This document shows, piece by piece, positions 54,861 to 63,751 of a stretch of DNA of 64,000 nucleotides. A model generated the notes under the pieces. That model was not told the origin of the DNA and made no database searches. It saw only the letters and a list, made by a program, of their open reading frames with translations. The position numbers and the translations under genes are program-made. The number at the start of each line of letters is the position of its first letter. Position 1 is the stretch's first letter. Source of the stretch: Paenibacillus sp. YPG26 (GTDB taxonomy: Bacteria > Bacillota > Bacilli > Paenibacillales > Paenibacillaceae); NCBI RefSeq assembly GCF_023704175.1, contig NZ_CP084530.1, positions 3,106,001 to 3,170,000 on the forward strand. Reading direction: 5' to 3'.

Positions 54861-55908
54861 TCCACCCGCCTTCCTCAATCATTAGGGGTACTGTAATTTC
54901 AATTCGGGTACCTGCTCCCGGCGAAGTAATGAATTGAATGGAACCGCCAATTTCATGTACTCGCTCCTGCATGGTGGATAACCCGTAAGACGTCTGCTTC
55001 TTCTCATCCATTTGAAAGCCGATTCCATTGTCTCTGAGAATAACTTTCACGGCTTCCGGACGCTGATGGATACGTATCTCCATCTTGTCGGCTTTGGAAT
55101 GGCGTAACGTATTGGATAAAGCCTCCTGGATAATTCGGAAGAGGTGATTCTCAATCCCTTTCACAAGCTTGATGTCAGGATCGAGCTCCAGCGTAATATC
55201 CATCGGCACTTTACTCTTAAGTTCTCTAACCAGCTCCGCTACTCCTTCGGAGAGCGCCTTGCCCTCCAGATACACCGGCCGCAAGTGCAGCAGAAGCGCC
55301 CTCATCTCCGATTGAGCCACCGAGGACATCTCCTCAATCAGCTCCACCTGCCTCTGCGCCTTGTCGAAGTCCTTCTCCAGCGTCCGGCCTACCGCGGTTG
55401 CCGTCATTGAGATTGCGAACAGCTGCTGGGATACAGCGTCATGAAGTTCCCTGGCAAGCCGCTGACGTTCTTCTACAATTGCGGATATCCGGGCCTGCTC
55501 TGCTAATTGGGCATTATGTGTTGATAACCGCTGCAGGGAGTTAACCTGCTCTTCCCACCTTTTACCGATACGTTCCAATTGCTCGCCCAGCCGCCCGATC
55601 TCGTCTTCCCCAAGCTCCGGAACGGTTCTGGACAGATTCCCCTTCTCCCATTGCAGCAGAGAATCTCTGAGCACATCCATCCTTCTTTTCACGCTATAAA
55701 TTTGATAAAGACCATAAGCCGCTCCCGTACCAACCAGCAACAGACCTCCGGTTAAGGACGCCTGAATGACTTTGGTCCAGGAAGAGGCCGGACTTAGATA
55801 ACCATATGTATCAAGCAGGTACAGAATAGCGCCGCATAAAAAGAAAGACAGGAGAATCCCGTCGCGCATACTTCGGGAGATCATGTTCACCGGTTTCTTT
55901 CGTCTCAT
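54829..55908 (-). CDS. liaS: LiaS-type sensor histidine kinase
   Basis: The 359-residue kinase has two membrane segments (about 16-34 and 48-70) with a short outer loop, a HAMP-like linker, a HisKA_3 dimerisation domain with phosphoacceptor His156 (RQRLARELHDAVSQQL), and a HATPase domain (DNGIGF, STMQERVHEIGG). This intramembrane-sensing layout fits LiaS, which LiaF holds inactive until cell-wall antibiotics act. AGGAGGGG lies 8 bases before the ATG. liaF is immediately upstream and liaR overlaps downstream. Confidence 0.94.
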   Translation of the reverse strand: MRRKKPVNMISRSMRDGILLSFFLCGAILYLLDTYGYLSPASSWTKVIQASLTGGLLLVGTGAAYGLYQIYSVKRRMDVLRDSLLQWEKGNLSRTVPELGEDEIGRLGEQLERIGKRWEEQVNSLQRLSTHNAQLAEQARISAIVEERQRLARELHDAVSQQLFAISMTATAVGRTLEKDFDKAQRQVELIEEMSSVAQSEMRALLLHLRPVYLEGKALSEGVAELVRELKSKVPMDITLELDPDIKLVKGIENHLFRIIQEALSNTLRHSKADKMEIRIHQRPEAVKVILRDNGIGFQMDEKKQTSYGLSTMQERVHEIGGSIQFITSPGAGTRIEITVPLMIEEGGWNENDGDGDSH

Positions 55909-55926
55909 CAGGGACTCCCCTCCTCT

Positions 55927-56577
55927 CTACGATAAACGTATATCAATGTCTCCCACAAGGTAGGAGATCATAATTTTCACTTTTTTCTCCCGCAAATCAT
56001 AATTCGGCGAACGCCAGTTCAAGCGATTCACCATGCCGGTCTCCTTATCAGGGCCGAACTCGATCTGACCGAACATGACAAATGCCTCAATCTCAACGCC
56101 ATAATCCTCCGAAATTACGAGATCTATATCTCCAACAACACCTTGAAGCATCATTATATTCTCAGGCTCTTCCACGCTCGCCAGGGACAAATCGATATCA
56201 TGCTCACCCAGCACATGCCACATGCTTATACTCCGAAGCACCCAGGGATCTCTGTCCCAGTGCACACCGGCAATGAAGTTCTGCTTCTGAATATGGTCTC
56301 CCCGGGGGAGCATCTTCTTGACTTTGGCATAGAACAGACCAAGCGAAATCAAGATGATCGCCACAACTAACATCAAATGTTCAAGCAAAATAAGCCCACT
56401 GCCTACGGCTAACAAGATATAGCCGGTCTTGATCTCTTCTCCCTGACGGATTTTGTGAACTCCGTAGACAAGAAATAGCAGGGCCGCAATGGTAAGGAAG
56501 TTGATGCCTTGACCAAAGAACAGAAGAAGTCCAAATCCGATAAGCATTATGGCCAAAAATGATTTCCTTTTATCCAT
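55927..56577 (-). CDS. liaF: LiaF-type membrane inhibitor of the LiaRS system
   Basis: The 216-residue protein has three or four membrane segments in the first 100 residues and a C-terminal beta-rich domain of the cell-wall-active antibiotic response type (GDIDLVISEDYGVEIEAFVMFG, LVGDIDIRLS). LiaF represses LiaS in the unstressed cell. AGGAGG lies 6 bases before the ATG at 56577. It precedes liaS by 18 bases. A terminator sits between it and the PspA gene upstream, so readthrough may set the ratio of regulators to effectors. Confidence 0.93.
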   Translation of the reverse strand: MDKRKSFLAIMLIGFGLLLFFGQGINFLTIAALLFLVYGVHKIRQGEEIKTGYILLAVGSGLILLEHLMLVVAIILISLGLFYAKVKKMLPRGDHIQKQNFIAGVHWDRDPWVLRSISMWHVLGEHDIDLSLASVEEPENIMMLQGVVGDIDLVISEDYGVEIEAFVMFGQIEFGPDKETGMVNRLNWRSPNYDLREKKVKIMISYLVGDIDIRLS

Positions 56578-56646
56578 GCTGCACCTCCTGTCTAAGTATA
56601 AAGATCCATCCGTGCAAGCTTCAGGTACTTGGCCCAGAAAGACCGG

Positions 56647-56680
56647 AAAAGCCATGACGGTATCTGCATACCGTATGGCT
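56647..56680 (-). terminator. Internal terminator between liaH and liaF
   Basis: GCCATACGGTAT pairs with ATACCGTCATGGC (one bulged base) around GCAG, with CTTTTC after it on the minus strand. Confidence 0.65.
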
Positions 56681-56721
56681 TCACCTCAACTAGAATATCA
56701 TATTCCACTAATGGACGGTAG

Positions 56722-57432
56722 TTATTCTTTGGATGCTGGCGTTCCTGGCTTGGCGGGAGGATTCAGCTTGGATTTGAGCGCATTCAACTGCTCTTCTACC
56801 CGAAGCTGCTTCTCCGCATCAGCAGGACTGATATAAGAACCGGCCCCTGCTGATGGACGATACGGAGTACCCAGTACATCCGCTTCAGCTTCCATCTGAA
56901 GAATCTTCTCTTCCATACGGCTGAAGCCTAGCGCTGCACCACCACTCTCAATCGTGTTAAGCGGGTTAGCCTGGGACAGCTGCTTCTTAGCTTTGGCCAT
57001 TTGCGCACGGGCTACGAGCTCATTACGCTTGTTGCGCAGCTTGTAGAACTCATCCTTCATATCATGGAGCTGCTGCTGCAGATCCGCGGCATGGATCTCG
57101 GCTTGGGCATGAAGATCTCTGAATTCCGCTTGTTTTTGGTCAAAATGAATTTTCTCCTCCAGAAGACGGCGGGCAATCTCTTCTTGTCCATTCTTCAGTG
57201 CTGCTTCAGCCTGGGCTTCACGCTGTGAGGATACACGGTAAGCCTCCTCAAGACGCTGTTTCATGCGGCGTTCATTCGCAATTTGCTTCGCAACCGTTAC
57301 CTCGGCATCGCGAATCTCGGCTTCCATATCCCGAAGATATTGGTTAAGCATAACAATCGGATCTTCCACTTTATCGAGCATTTCATTTACCGACGCTTTA
57401 GTGATATCTTTAATTCTTTTAAATACTCCCAT
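56722..57432 (-). CDS. liaH: PspA/IM30 family protein, LiaH-like
   Basis: The 236-residue coiled-coil protein binds the inner face of a stressed membrane and forms rings or rods. It begins with the amphipathic helix [19 protein letters not shown] and continues as long heptad helices with [17 protein letters not shown], the PspA signature. A flexible linker ([16 protein letters not shown]) precedes a C-terminal helix. It lies directly after the PspC gene (2 bases between) and before liaF. A second PspA paralogue is encoded two genes upstream. Confidence 0.9.
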   Translation of the reverse strand: MGVFKRIKDITKASVNEMLDKVEDPIVMLNQYLRDMEAEIRDAEVTVAKQIANERRMKQRLEEAYRVSSQREAQAEAALKNGQEEIARRLLEEKIHFDQKQAEFRDLHAQAEIHAADLQQQLHDMKDEFYKLRNKRNELVARAQMAKAKKQLSQANPLNTIESGGAALGFSRMEEKILQMEAEADVLGTPYRPSAGAGSYISPADAEKQLRVEEQLNALKSKLNPPAKPGTPASKE

Positions 57433-57434
57433 AA

Positions 57435-57989
57435 TTATAAATCTCCCTTCTCATATTTGGACAGCTTACGGCGAAGCTCATCCAATTCTTTTTTCATGGC
57501 TTTTTTCTCGATGTCATCCATCATAGAATCTAGATTTGAAGCCTCGTTCTGATCTTTAAAAGAAGAACTGGCTGGCCGGCCCCCCTGGGGACCATTTCCT
57601 TGGAACGGGCTGCCTCCAAAAGGGTTACCCCCAAATGGATTCCCGCCGAACGGATTATTTCCATATTGTCCGTTGCCACCGTACTGGCCATTACCGTAAG
57701 GAGGACGCTGGTTGTACCGTGGATCCCTAGGATCATACCCCGGACCTGGTCCATATTGTCCGCCGCCCGGCCATCCACCCTGGTGGTAAGGATCATAAGG
57801 AACATACGGCTCTTTAGAGATGACAAGCGACGCGATCAAGTAGATCAGAATCGTGGTGCCACCGGAAAAAGGAATACTTACGACCGTCAGCAGCCTAAGC
57901 ACGCCGACATTTACGCCAAAGGTCTCTGCAAGTCCCCCGCACAGACCTGTAATCCATCGGTCGCGCCGGGAACGATATAATGTGCCCAT
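57435..57989 (-). CDS. PspC domain protein with Gly/Asn-rich middle
   Basis: The 184-residue protein has an N-terminal PspC domain ([19 protein letters not shown], then one or two membrane segments to about 60), a Gly/Asn/Pro-rich spacer with NPFGG repeats (about 70-130), and a C-terminal coiled coil ([19 protein letters not shown]). It is a likely membrane docking partner for the flanking PspA proteins. GGAG lies 8 bases before the ATG; five bases separate it from the upstream pspA and two from the downstream one. Confidence 0.9.
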   Translation of the reverse strand: MGTLYRSRRDRWITGLCGGLAETFGVNVGVLRLLTVVSIPFSGGTTILIYLIASLVISKEPYVPYDPYHQGGWPGGGQYGPGPGYDPRDPRYNQRPPYGNGQYGGNGQYGNNPFGGNPFGGNPFGGSPFQGNGPQGGRPASSSFKDQNEASNLDSMMDDIEKKAMKKELDELRRKLSKYEKGDL

Positions 57990-57994
57990 CGCAA

Positions 57995-58669
57995 TTACTC
58001 CTCTCCTCGCTTGTTCAGCTTCTGTTTTAGTCGCGCCAGCTCCTGTTCCAGAGTAGACTGAATCGCGGTTCCCGTCTGGTTGAAGAGCTCCTGTCCTGCC
58101 TTGCGAAGATCGCGCAGGCTCCGGGCTTCCCATTCCATATCGGAGACACGGTCTTCCAGACGGTTGAACATCTTCGGCACATCCTGTGTACCATAGCTGC
58201 CCATACGCTGGTTCATTCTCTGTTGAAGGCGAAGGGTTTCCATTCTGGCATAGTAGTACTGCCGTTTGTTATATACCGCCTGATATTCGCTCTTAAGTTC
58301 GTTCATTTGAGCTTCGAGCTGGTTAAGTGCTTCAAGACTCTGGCTGTACAGCTCCGAGTACTGCTCAAGCTTCTCTTCATAAAGCAGCTTCTCTTGAAGA
58401 GCCAGCTTGGCTAAGTGCTCTTCGTCCGCTTTCAGAGCCAATAACGCCTGCTCTTCTCTCTTGCTGAGCATGGAGCTTGCATGATCGACCTGCTGCTTCA
58501 ATTGTCTGGTATGCCCGGAGTATTGATGGTGCAGCTTCTCGGCCTCTGCGATCTCCTGCCGGGTCTCAACCAGGAATTGATCAATAAGCTGCACAGGATC
58601 CTGTGCCTGCTCCAGACGTTCATTCAGTGTTGCTACCGTAATATCTCTTACCCGTCTAAATACACTCAT
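57995..58669 (-). CDS. PspA/IM30 family protein, second paralogue
   Basis: The 224-residue coiled-coil protein begins MSVFRRVRDITVATLNERLE and carries QDPVQLIDQFLVETRQEI, the PspA pattern. It differs enough from the LiaH-like copy (their pair identity looks low outside the first 45 residues) to be an old paralogue rather than a fresh duplication. AGGAGGG lies about 11 bases before the ATG. It sits between a small LiaI-like protein and PspC. Confidence 0.9.
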   Translation of the reverse strand: MSVFRRVRDITVATLNERLEQAQDPVQLIDQFLVETRQEIAEAEKLHHQYSGHTRQLKQQVDHASSMLSKREEQALLALKADEEHLAKLALQEKLLYEEKLEQYSELYSQSLEALNQLEAQMNELKSEYQAVYNKRQYYYARMETLRLQQRMNQRMGSYGTQDVPKMFNRLEDRVSDMEWEARSLRDLRKAGQELFNQTGTAIQSTLEQELARLKQKLNKRGEE

Positions 58670-58708
58670 GATTGTTCAGTTCCCTCCTAACCGTAATAGT
58701 ACTGTGTA

Positions 58709-59008
58709 TTAGTAACTCCGTTTGCCTCTAAGCGAGGAAATACCATATACAATCAGCCCGATACCGAGTAATGGCACGATGATCCAAGCAAGCTTGGAGA
58801 TCAGGGAGATTACACCGATAAACAATACGATCCATCCGAAAAATGCGTTGCCTTTACGAATCCCGTAGTATCCCAGGGCAATCATTACGATGGCTATTAG
58901 AATACCGAACAGACTGCCGAAGAAAGGCGTCAGCTTGCCTAACAAGATCAGTACCCCAAGTGCAATAAGCACAATTGCAAATCCGCTTGGTTTGTTGTTT
59001 GTTCTCAT
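58709..59008 (-). CDS. Small membrane protein, LiaI-like
   Basis: The 99-residue product has three or four hydrophobic segments (FAIVLIALGVLILLGKL, SLFGILIAIVMIALGYYG, FFGWIVLFIGVISLIS, IIVPLLGIGLIVYGI) and a basic end. As first gene of the operon it holds the place of LiaI, which anchors LiaH to the membrane in Bacillus; sequence class resembles LiaI/LiaF membrane modules. GGTG lies 6 bases before the ATG at 59008; a GTG start three codons earlier is possible. Confidence 0.75.
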   Translation of the reverse strand: MRTNNKPSGFAIVLIALGVLILLGKLTPFFGSLFGILIAIVMIALGYYGIRKGNAFFGWIVLFIGVISLISKLAWIIVPLLGIGLIVYGISSLRGKRSY

Positions 59009-59166
59009 TTCTTTCACCGCCTCTCTTTAAGCTCAACCTTATGTCTTTATTCTAGGCCTTATTGTAATTTCTCAAAACGGACCGTGGACGGTTTTTCATA
59101 CTGGACTTAGGTCGAGGATAAGCCGGGGCCTCAGATAGAGCGTCGCCTGGCCGTTCAAGCGGTAAC

Positions 59167-59292
59167 CATGGTGAGCGTTTAGCTTTGGTCTGTTACGGCT
59201 GTACACAACATGGTGAGCGTTGGCTTAAGTCTGTAACGGCCGCACCCAACATGGCGAGCGATCGGCTTAGGTCTGTAACGGGCGCACCCAAT
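59167..59292. repeat. Three imperfect 41-42-bp tandem repeats
   Basis: Copies start at 59167, 59209 and 59250, each with CATGGTGAGCG (C in copy 3 for T), a GTCTGTAACGG block and a CACCCAA-type end. They lie in the 597-base gap upstream of the lia operon. No frame in them is credible. Confidence 0.75.
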
Positions 59293-59410
59293 TGGTCCTG
59301 TAGCTATGGTGTTGCTTCCGAATGTGGATGTACGAGCTAGTGACCAGATTATTTAAGTTAAGGCTACGGCGTTTGTTTTATTTATTCTATTTCTCAGCTT
59401 TGTAGAGCAA

Positions 59411-59488
59411 GTCCTACAGCTGGTCCTACAGCTAATCTTACAGCTGGTCTTACAGCTGGTCTTACAGCTAGTCCTACAGCTGGTCTTC
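59411..59488. repeat. 12-bp tandem repeat array, about 6.5 copies
   Basis: Units GTCCTACAGCTG, with variants GTCTTACAGCTG and GTCCTACAGCTA, run head to tail in the same gap. Confidence 0.88.
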
Positions 59489-59544
59489 TAATTGCACTAA
59501 CAACAGCCTAGCCGAATCCTCCGTGGATAGTTGTCCTCTATACA

Positions 59545-59575
59545 CAAACAGCCCGGGTCTTGAGGACCCGGGCTG
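59545..59575 (-). terminator. Terminator of the YcdB/SLH protein gene
   Basis: CAGCCCGGGTC and GACCCGGGCTG form a perfect 11-bp stem with a 5-base loop and TTTGTG after it on the minus strand. Confidence 0.8.
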
Positions 59576-59605
59576 CTCGTTATTCACCTTACACTGCCTA
59601 TTGAA

Positions 59606-62014
59606 TTAGTATTGGTTTTGGTTAAGAAAATTATCGGTTTGACCAATGAGATCCTTGAGACGCACCAGTACCTCTGCCGCTTCTGCACGTGTAACCACGG
59701 TCTCCGGCGCGAACTTCCCATCCTTCAGATCAAGCAGCTTCAGCTTCAGCACGATTGCCGCCGCGCCTTTATTGATAATACTGCTTGCATCGGCAGCTCC
59801 ATTCAGATCTGTTGATTGATTGTAGAACTGGGCCAGCTTACTATATTGCAGCATTTCAACCAGGTATTTGGCAAGCTGATCACGGGTCAGCTTAGCATCC
59901 AGGGTTAGAATGCGGTCTGCACCCGCAATCAGCCAATTGTTATTTACATATACCTGTAGTGCCTGATAATAAGGACTATCCTCAGTTACACCCGCAATTG
60001 TGCCTCCGTCCGCTCCGCCGTAGTAGTAACCTAGATCAGGATTCAGAGCCCGAGCCGCCATATTAATCCACTCCCCTTGGTTAATCTGATCATTCGGGAG
60101 TACCAGGCCGTTCTCATCTGGAAGGAGAACACGATACTGGACAGCTTCGGCTAGAGCCTTTTCCAATGGGTGGCCTTTAATGTCGGTAGCTTCGTTGACT
60201 TTGCTTGCCATGAACGGAGCATAGCCTCCGCGAAGTTTACCTGTATTGGCATCAATTGGGCTGTAGGCATAGTAATCACTTCCAAGCTCTGAACTCTTAG
60301 GTACTGGCGCATAGACCAGCTTGACGCTTACAGGAGTAGTGCTTCCACCCAACTCGTATGTCCCGCCAAACCGCTCATACCTCAGCTCCATAGTCCAATT
60401 TTTCAGATACGCACTCTTGGCTTCTTCCTTGGATATAGCAGGCTTGCTCTCCGCGAAGGCAGAAGCATTCACTGTAGCCCCCGTAGAAAATGAACGAATC
60501 ACGCCATCCGAGCTAAGCGCAAGGTCAATGGAGTTGTTCATAACGGGAATTCCATTGATATACCGTTTGAAGCTGTAATGATAATTAGATGAAGAAACTT
60601 TGGGGTCTCTATCCATCACTGAAGTGAGCTTATACTCACTCGCCGCATCAGGAACCAGTTTTTTCACAATCTGAAGTGCCTTCTCTTTGGCTCCTTTGGC
60701 ATTCAGAATTTTGCCCTTAGGCTTGTATTCCTTCACCTCGGGATAATAATCATTATAGTACACAGCCAAAATCTGACCGGTATTGGCATCTACTTCCGCC
60801 TGGATACCTTCCGTTGGCCCATTACGTTCGCTGCCATTTCTAAATGATACGTTCCACGCCTTCCGGGTAGGATTATCCCATCTTCTCGTCAGCTGCTTAT
60901 AGTCAACTTTGAATTCAGAAGGAATAGAAACCAATGATTTAATCCGTTCTACTGCCTCTTCCCCGTCTTCAATGGGTTGCTTAGATGGAGTGAAAGCAAT
61001 CCCTCCAGCAGGAATACTCTCAGCTTTCAGCAAGCTCTTAGGCGTCCCATATTGAGGATCTGTCTTCTTCCCGGTGACTGCGTCAATACTATTCATACTG
61101 CTGTCCACCGGTACATATCCCAGGAAGTACTTAGGTGTGCTTCTGGAGTTAAGCTGGTCTGGAATATAAGTCAGCTCTACATCAAAGCTATACTTGAACT
61201 TCTGGTCTGCGCTCTCCAAGGTAATTGCAGGCTTAGGGGAAGGGTACTCAGCAAACGCCTTACTACGACCATACATGGATACTTCACCGGTACGGCTAAC
61301 CCCAACCTGAACTGACTCATAATTTGAATAAAGTCCGTTAACCGGCACTTCAAAATTGAAATAGTAATCCTGAGCTACGAATAAAGCGCCATACTGTCCA
61401 TAGTATCCTTTGTTCTCTCTAATGTTCTGTACATCCAGTCCCTTAACTTTGGCACTTAACCATTCTAAAGCAATCTTCTTGGCACCGGCCTGATCAACTT
61501 TAGAGGCTCCTTCCTTGGTACTCGACTGAATCAGACGCCCAGGGAGATTAACATTTAAGACTTCTCCGGTCACTCCGTCCACTTGAGCACTGAACGAGGT
61601 CCCCCAATTCCCCATCTGTAAATTATATCGAAGCTCCCATTTCTTATCATAATCCACAGGGTAACTGTCCTTGCGGCCAAATTCTGCCGAGTCCAACGAT
61701 ACCTTAGCCAGAAGCGGGAACATCTCCTTAACCGCTTTGTCAGCTTGGGCGGAAGTAATTTTAGCTCCTTTTGGCAGTTTGTCACTAGTTACACTTACGG
61801 ATGTAGAAGAGACTGAGCCGCTTGCAAATTTCGTATCAGCTATGGTCACTTTACTGTCAGCCCAGGCTGCTGTAGGACTGCTTAACATAAGCAGCACTAG
61901 CGTACACGCCGCAAATACTAACGGCCTGTTCTTTCGGCCATATGTACCCTCCCCAAATGTATTCTCTCCAGATGTCGGAGTGAACTCTTCCTTGCTGTTT
62001 CCTATGCCGTTCAT
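59606..62014 (-). CDS. Secreted YcdB/YcdC-domain protein with S-layer homology domains
   Basis: The 802-residue protein has a 28-residue polar head, a hydrophobic export/anchor segment (LVFAACTLVLLMLSS, about 32-46) with likely cleavage after AAWA, repeated YcdB/YcdC (PepSY-like) modules (for example GEVLNVN, GQILAVYYND, GKLRGGY, each closing a beta hairpin; about 55-600), and C-terminal SLH-like segments (about 640-790; LTRDQLAKYLVEML, VTRAEAAEVLVRL). SLH domains would bind it to wall polysaccharide. AAGGGGAAG lies 5 bases before the ATG. It stands alone with a terminator. Confidence 0.88.
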   Translation of the reverse strand: MNGIGNSKEEFTPTSGENTFGEGTYGRKNRPLVFAACTLVLLMLSSPTAAWADSKVTIADTKFASGSVSSTSVSVTSDKLPKGAKITSAQADKAVKEMFPLLAKVSLDSAEFGRKDSYPVDYDKKWELRYNLQMGNWGTSFSAQVDGVTGEVLNVNLPGRLIQSSTKEGASKVDQAGAKKIALEWLSAKVKGLDVQNIRENKGYYGQYGALFVAQDYYFNFEVPVNGLYSNYESVQVGVSRTGEVSMYGRSKAFAEYPSPKPAITLESADQKFKYSFDVELTYIPDQLNSRSTPKYFLGYVPVDSSMNSIDAVTGKKTDPQYGTPKSLLKAESIPAGGIAFTPSKQPIEDGEEAVERIKSLVSIPSEFKVDYKQLTRRWDNPTRKAWNVSFRNGSERNGPTEGIQAEVDANTGQILAVYYNDYYPEVKEYKPKGKILNAKGAKEKALQIVKKLVPDAASEYKLTSVMDRDPKVSSSNYHYSFKRYINGIPVMNNSIDLALSSDGVIRSFSTGATVNASAFAESKPAISKEEAKSAYLKNWTMELRYERFGGTYELGGSTTPVSVKLVYAPVPKSSELGSDYYAYSPIDANTGKLRGGYAPFMASKVNEATDIKGHPLEKALAEAVQYRVLLPDENGLVLPNDQINQGEWINMAARALNPDLGYYYGGADGGTIAGVTEDSPYYQALQVYVNNNWLIAGADRILTLDAKLTRDQLAKYLVEMLQYSKLAQFYNQSTDLNGAADASSIINKGAAAIVLKLKLLDLKDGKFAPETVVTRAEAAEVLVRLKDLIGQTDNFLNQNQY

Positions 62015-62110
62015 TCATACTTCCCCTTTCCTCTTCCAGTAATAAATAGTGCCTATATTAAAGAACACAACTAAATTGGGAAAGTTTGGTGTTCACGAAC
62101 AAAAATAAAT

Positions 62111-62141
62111 ATAAAAAAACCATGAACGAATGTTCATGGTT
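62111..62141 (-). terminator. Terminator of the tRNA operon
   Basis: AACCATGAAC and GTTCATGGTT form a perfect 10-bp stem with a 4-base loop, followed by seven T on the minus strand, just past the last tRNA. Confidence 0.88.
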
Positions 62142-62155
62142 AACTTTAAATTATA

Positions 62156-62235
62156 TGCCGGTGAAGGGACTCGAACCCCCACGGTTTCCCTCACGATTTT
62201 GAGTCGCGCGCGTCTGCCAGTTCCGCCACACCGGC
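62156..62235 (-). tRNA. tRNA-Leu (CAA)
   Basis: Acceptor GCCGGTG pairs with CACCGGC; T-loop GGTTCGAGTCC and anticodon loop CTCAAAA give CAA. It has a short variable arm for a Leu tRNA. Last gene of the array. Confidence 0.88.
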
Positions 62236-62277
62236 ATGGTGTGTAATTATTCTTAATTAAATTAATAAGAAATATGG

Positions 62278-62351
62278 CGCGCCCTAAGAGATTCGAACTC
62301 CTGACCTTTTGATTCGTAGTCAAACGCTCTATCCAGCTGAGCTAAGGGCGC
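62278..62351 (-). tRNA. tRNA-Arg (ACG)
   Basis: Acceptor GCGCCCT/AGGGCGC; anticodon loop CTACGAA gives ACG; T-loop AGTTCGAATCT. Confidence 0.93.
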
Positions 62352-62396
62352 AAATATTCAAAACATTGTATCACGGTCTGCCAAAATTGAAAATGG

Positions 62397-62467
62397 AGGC
62401 GCCACCCAGATTTGAACTGGGGATAAAGCTTTTGCAGAGCTGTGCCTTACCACTTGGCTATGGCGCC
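62397..62467 (-). tRNA. tRNA-Cys (GCA)
   Basis: Acceptor GGCGCCA/TGGCGCC with discriminator U; anticodon loop CTGCAAA gives GCA. Confidence 0.93.
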
Positions 62468-62472
62468 ATATA

Positions 62473-62547
62473 TGGAGCGGACGACGGGAATCGAACCCGC
62501 GACCCTCGCCTTGGCAAGGCGATGCTCTACCGCTGAGCCACGTCCGC
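62473..62547 (-). tRNA. tRNA-Gly (GCC)
   Basis: Acceptor GCGGACG with encoded CCA end; anticodon loop TTGCCAA gives GCC. Confidence 0.94.
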
Positions 62548-62553
62548 ATATTA

Positions 62554-62629
62554 ATGGCTGGGGATATAGGATTCGAACCTATGGGTGACGGAGTCAAAGT
62601 CCGTTGCCTTACCGCTTGGCTAATCCCCA
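62554..62629 (-). tRNA. tRNA-Gln (TTG)
   Basis: Acceptor TGGGGAT/ATCCCCA with encoded CCA; anticodon loop CTTTGAC gives TTG. Confidence 0.94.
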
Positions 62630-62657
62630 ACATTAATCATTAAATTTGTAAGTAAAA

Positions 62658-62734
62658 TGGGGCGATCGATGGGACTTGAACCCACGAATGCCGGAGCCAC
62701 AGACCGGTGCGTTAACCCCTTCGCCACGACCGCC
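62658..62734 (-). tRNA. tRNA-His (GTG)
   Basis: Extra 5' G typical of His tRNA; acceptor GCGGTCG/CGATCGC; anticodon loop CTGTGGC gives GTG; CCA encoded. Confidence 0.94.
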
Positions 62735-62757
62735 ATAATACTTTGCTACTATAAAAT

Positions 62758-62831
62758 TGGCAGGGGCAGCAGGAATTGAACCCACACCAACGGTTTTGGA
62801 GACCGTTGTTCTACCTTTAAACTATGCCCCT
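62758..62831 (-). tRNA. tRNA-Trp (CCA)
   Basis: Acceptor AGGGGCA/TGCCCCT; anticodon loop CTCCAAA gives CCA; CCA end encoded. This tRNA is the likely ligand of the trpS T-box in the same window. Confidence 0.94.
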
Positions 62832-62837
62832 AAACAC

Positions 62838-62922
62838 TGGTGGAGGCTGATGGATTCGAACCACCGAACTCGTAGAGAGCAGATTTACAGTCTGCCGTGT
62901 TTAGCCACTTCACTAAGCCTCC
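62838..62922 (-). tRNA. tRNA-Tyr (GTA)
   Basis: Acceptor GGAGGCT with long variable arm; anticodon loop CTGTAAA gives GTA; CCA encoded. Confidence 0.94.
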
Positions 62923-62928
62923 AAAGAA

Positions 62929-63004
<76 letters not shown>

Positions 63005-63021
63005 ACGGTGTAAGTAAATCA

Positions 63022-63097
<76 letters not shown>

Positions 63098-63129
63098 ATA
63101 ATACATATTATCCACTTGTAAGATTTAAA

Positions 63130-63206
63130 TGGCGGAGCCGACGGGATTCGAACCCGCGGTCTCCTGCGTGACAGGCAGGCATGTTAGGCCTCTACACCAC
63201 GGCTCC
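63130..63206 (-). tRNA. tRNA-Asp (GTC)
   Basis: Acceptor GGAGCCG/CGGCTCC; anticodon loop CTGTCAC gives GTC; CCA encoded. Confidence 0.94.
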
Positions 63207-63223
63207 ACACTATGTAAATCAAT

Positions 63224-63296
<73 letters not shown>

Positions 63297-63310
63297 TCAG
63301 TAGTACAATA

Positions 63311-63386
63311 TGGTGGAGGCTGAGGGGATCGAACCCCCGACCCTCTGCTTGTAAGGCAGATGCTCTCCCAGCTGAGCTAAGCCTCC
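63311..63386 (-). tRNA. tRNA-Val (TAC)
   Basis: Acceptor GGAGGCT/AGCCTCC; anticodon loop CTTACAA gives TAC; CCA encoded. Confidence 0.94.
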
Positions 63387-63442
63387 ATATGTCAAACATA
63401 ATCTTTATGATACCAGATACACCTTAACAAAATCAAGTGTAA

Positions 63443-63468
63443 AATGAAAGTGGTGACCCGTAGGGGAT
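63443..63468 (-). repeat. 26-bp copy of the tRNA-Glu 3' end and flank
   Basis: This stretch equals 63561-63586, which covers the T-arm/acceptor end of tRNA-Glu plus 8 bases beyond the CCA. The copies are 118 bases apart in direct orientation; the 92 bases between contain a CTCGTTC-TTC-GAACGAG palindrome and no gene. It is a tRNA fragment, not a full gene, and looks like an attachment-site scar or a local duplication. Confidence 0.85.
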
Positions 63469-63568
63469 ACTCGTTCTTCGAACGAGACTGCGATGTATTC
63501 CTACCGAAGCATATGCTCCGACGAACCCTGATGGGTTCTCATCCCCATTTGAAGCTGTTTAATGAAAG

Positions 63569-63643
63569 TGGTGACCCGTAGGGGATTCGAACCCCTGTTA
63601 CCTCCGTGAAAGGGAGGTGTCTTAACCCCTTGACCAACGGGCC
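63569..63643 (-). tRNA. tRNA-Glu (TTC)
   Basis: Acceptor GGCCCGT/ACGGGTC; anticodon loop CTTTCAC gives TTC; CCA encoded. Its 3' end is duplicated at 63443-63468. Confidence 0.94.
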
Positions 63644-63656
63644 TTACAAAAAATAG

Positions 63657-63748
63657 TGGCGGAGAGAGAGGGATTCGAACCCTCGAGACGCTTGTGACGC
63701 CTACACGATTTCCAATCGTGCTCCTTCGGCCAACTCGGACACCTCTCC
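63657..63748 (-). tRNA. tRNA-Ser (GGA)
   Basis: Acceptor GGAGAGG with long variable arm; anticodon loop TTGGAAA gives GGA; CCA encoded. Confidence 0.94.
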
Positions 63749-63751
63749 ATA

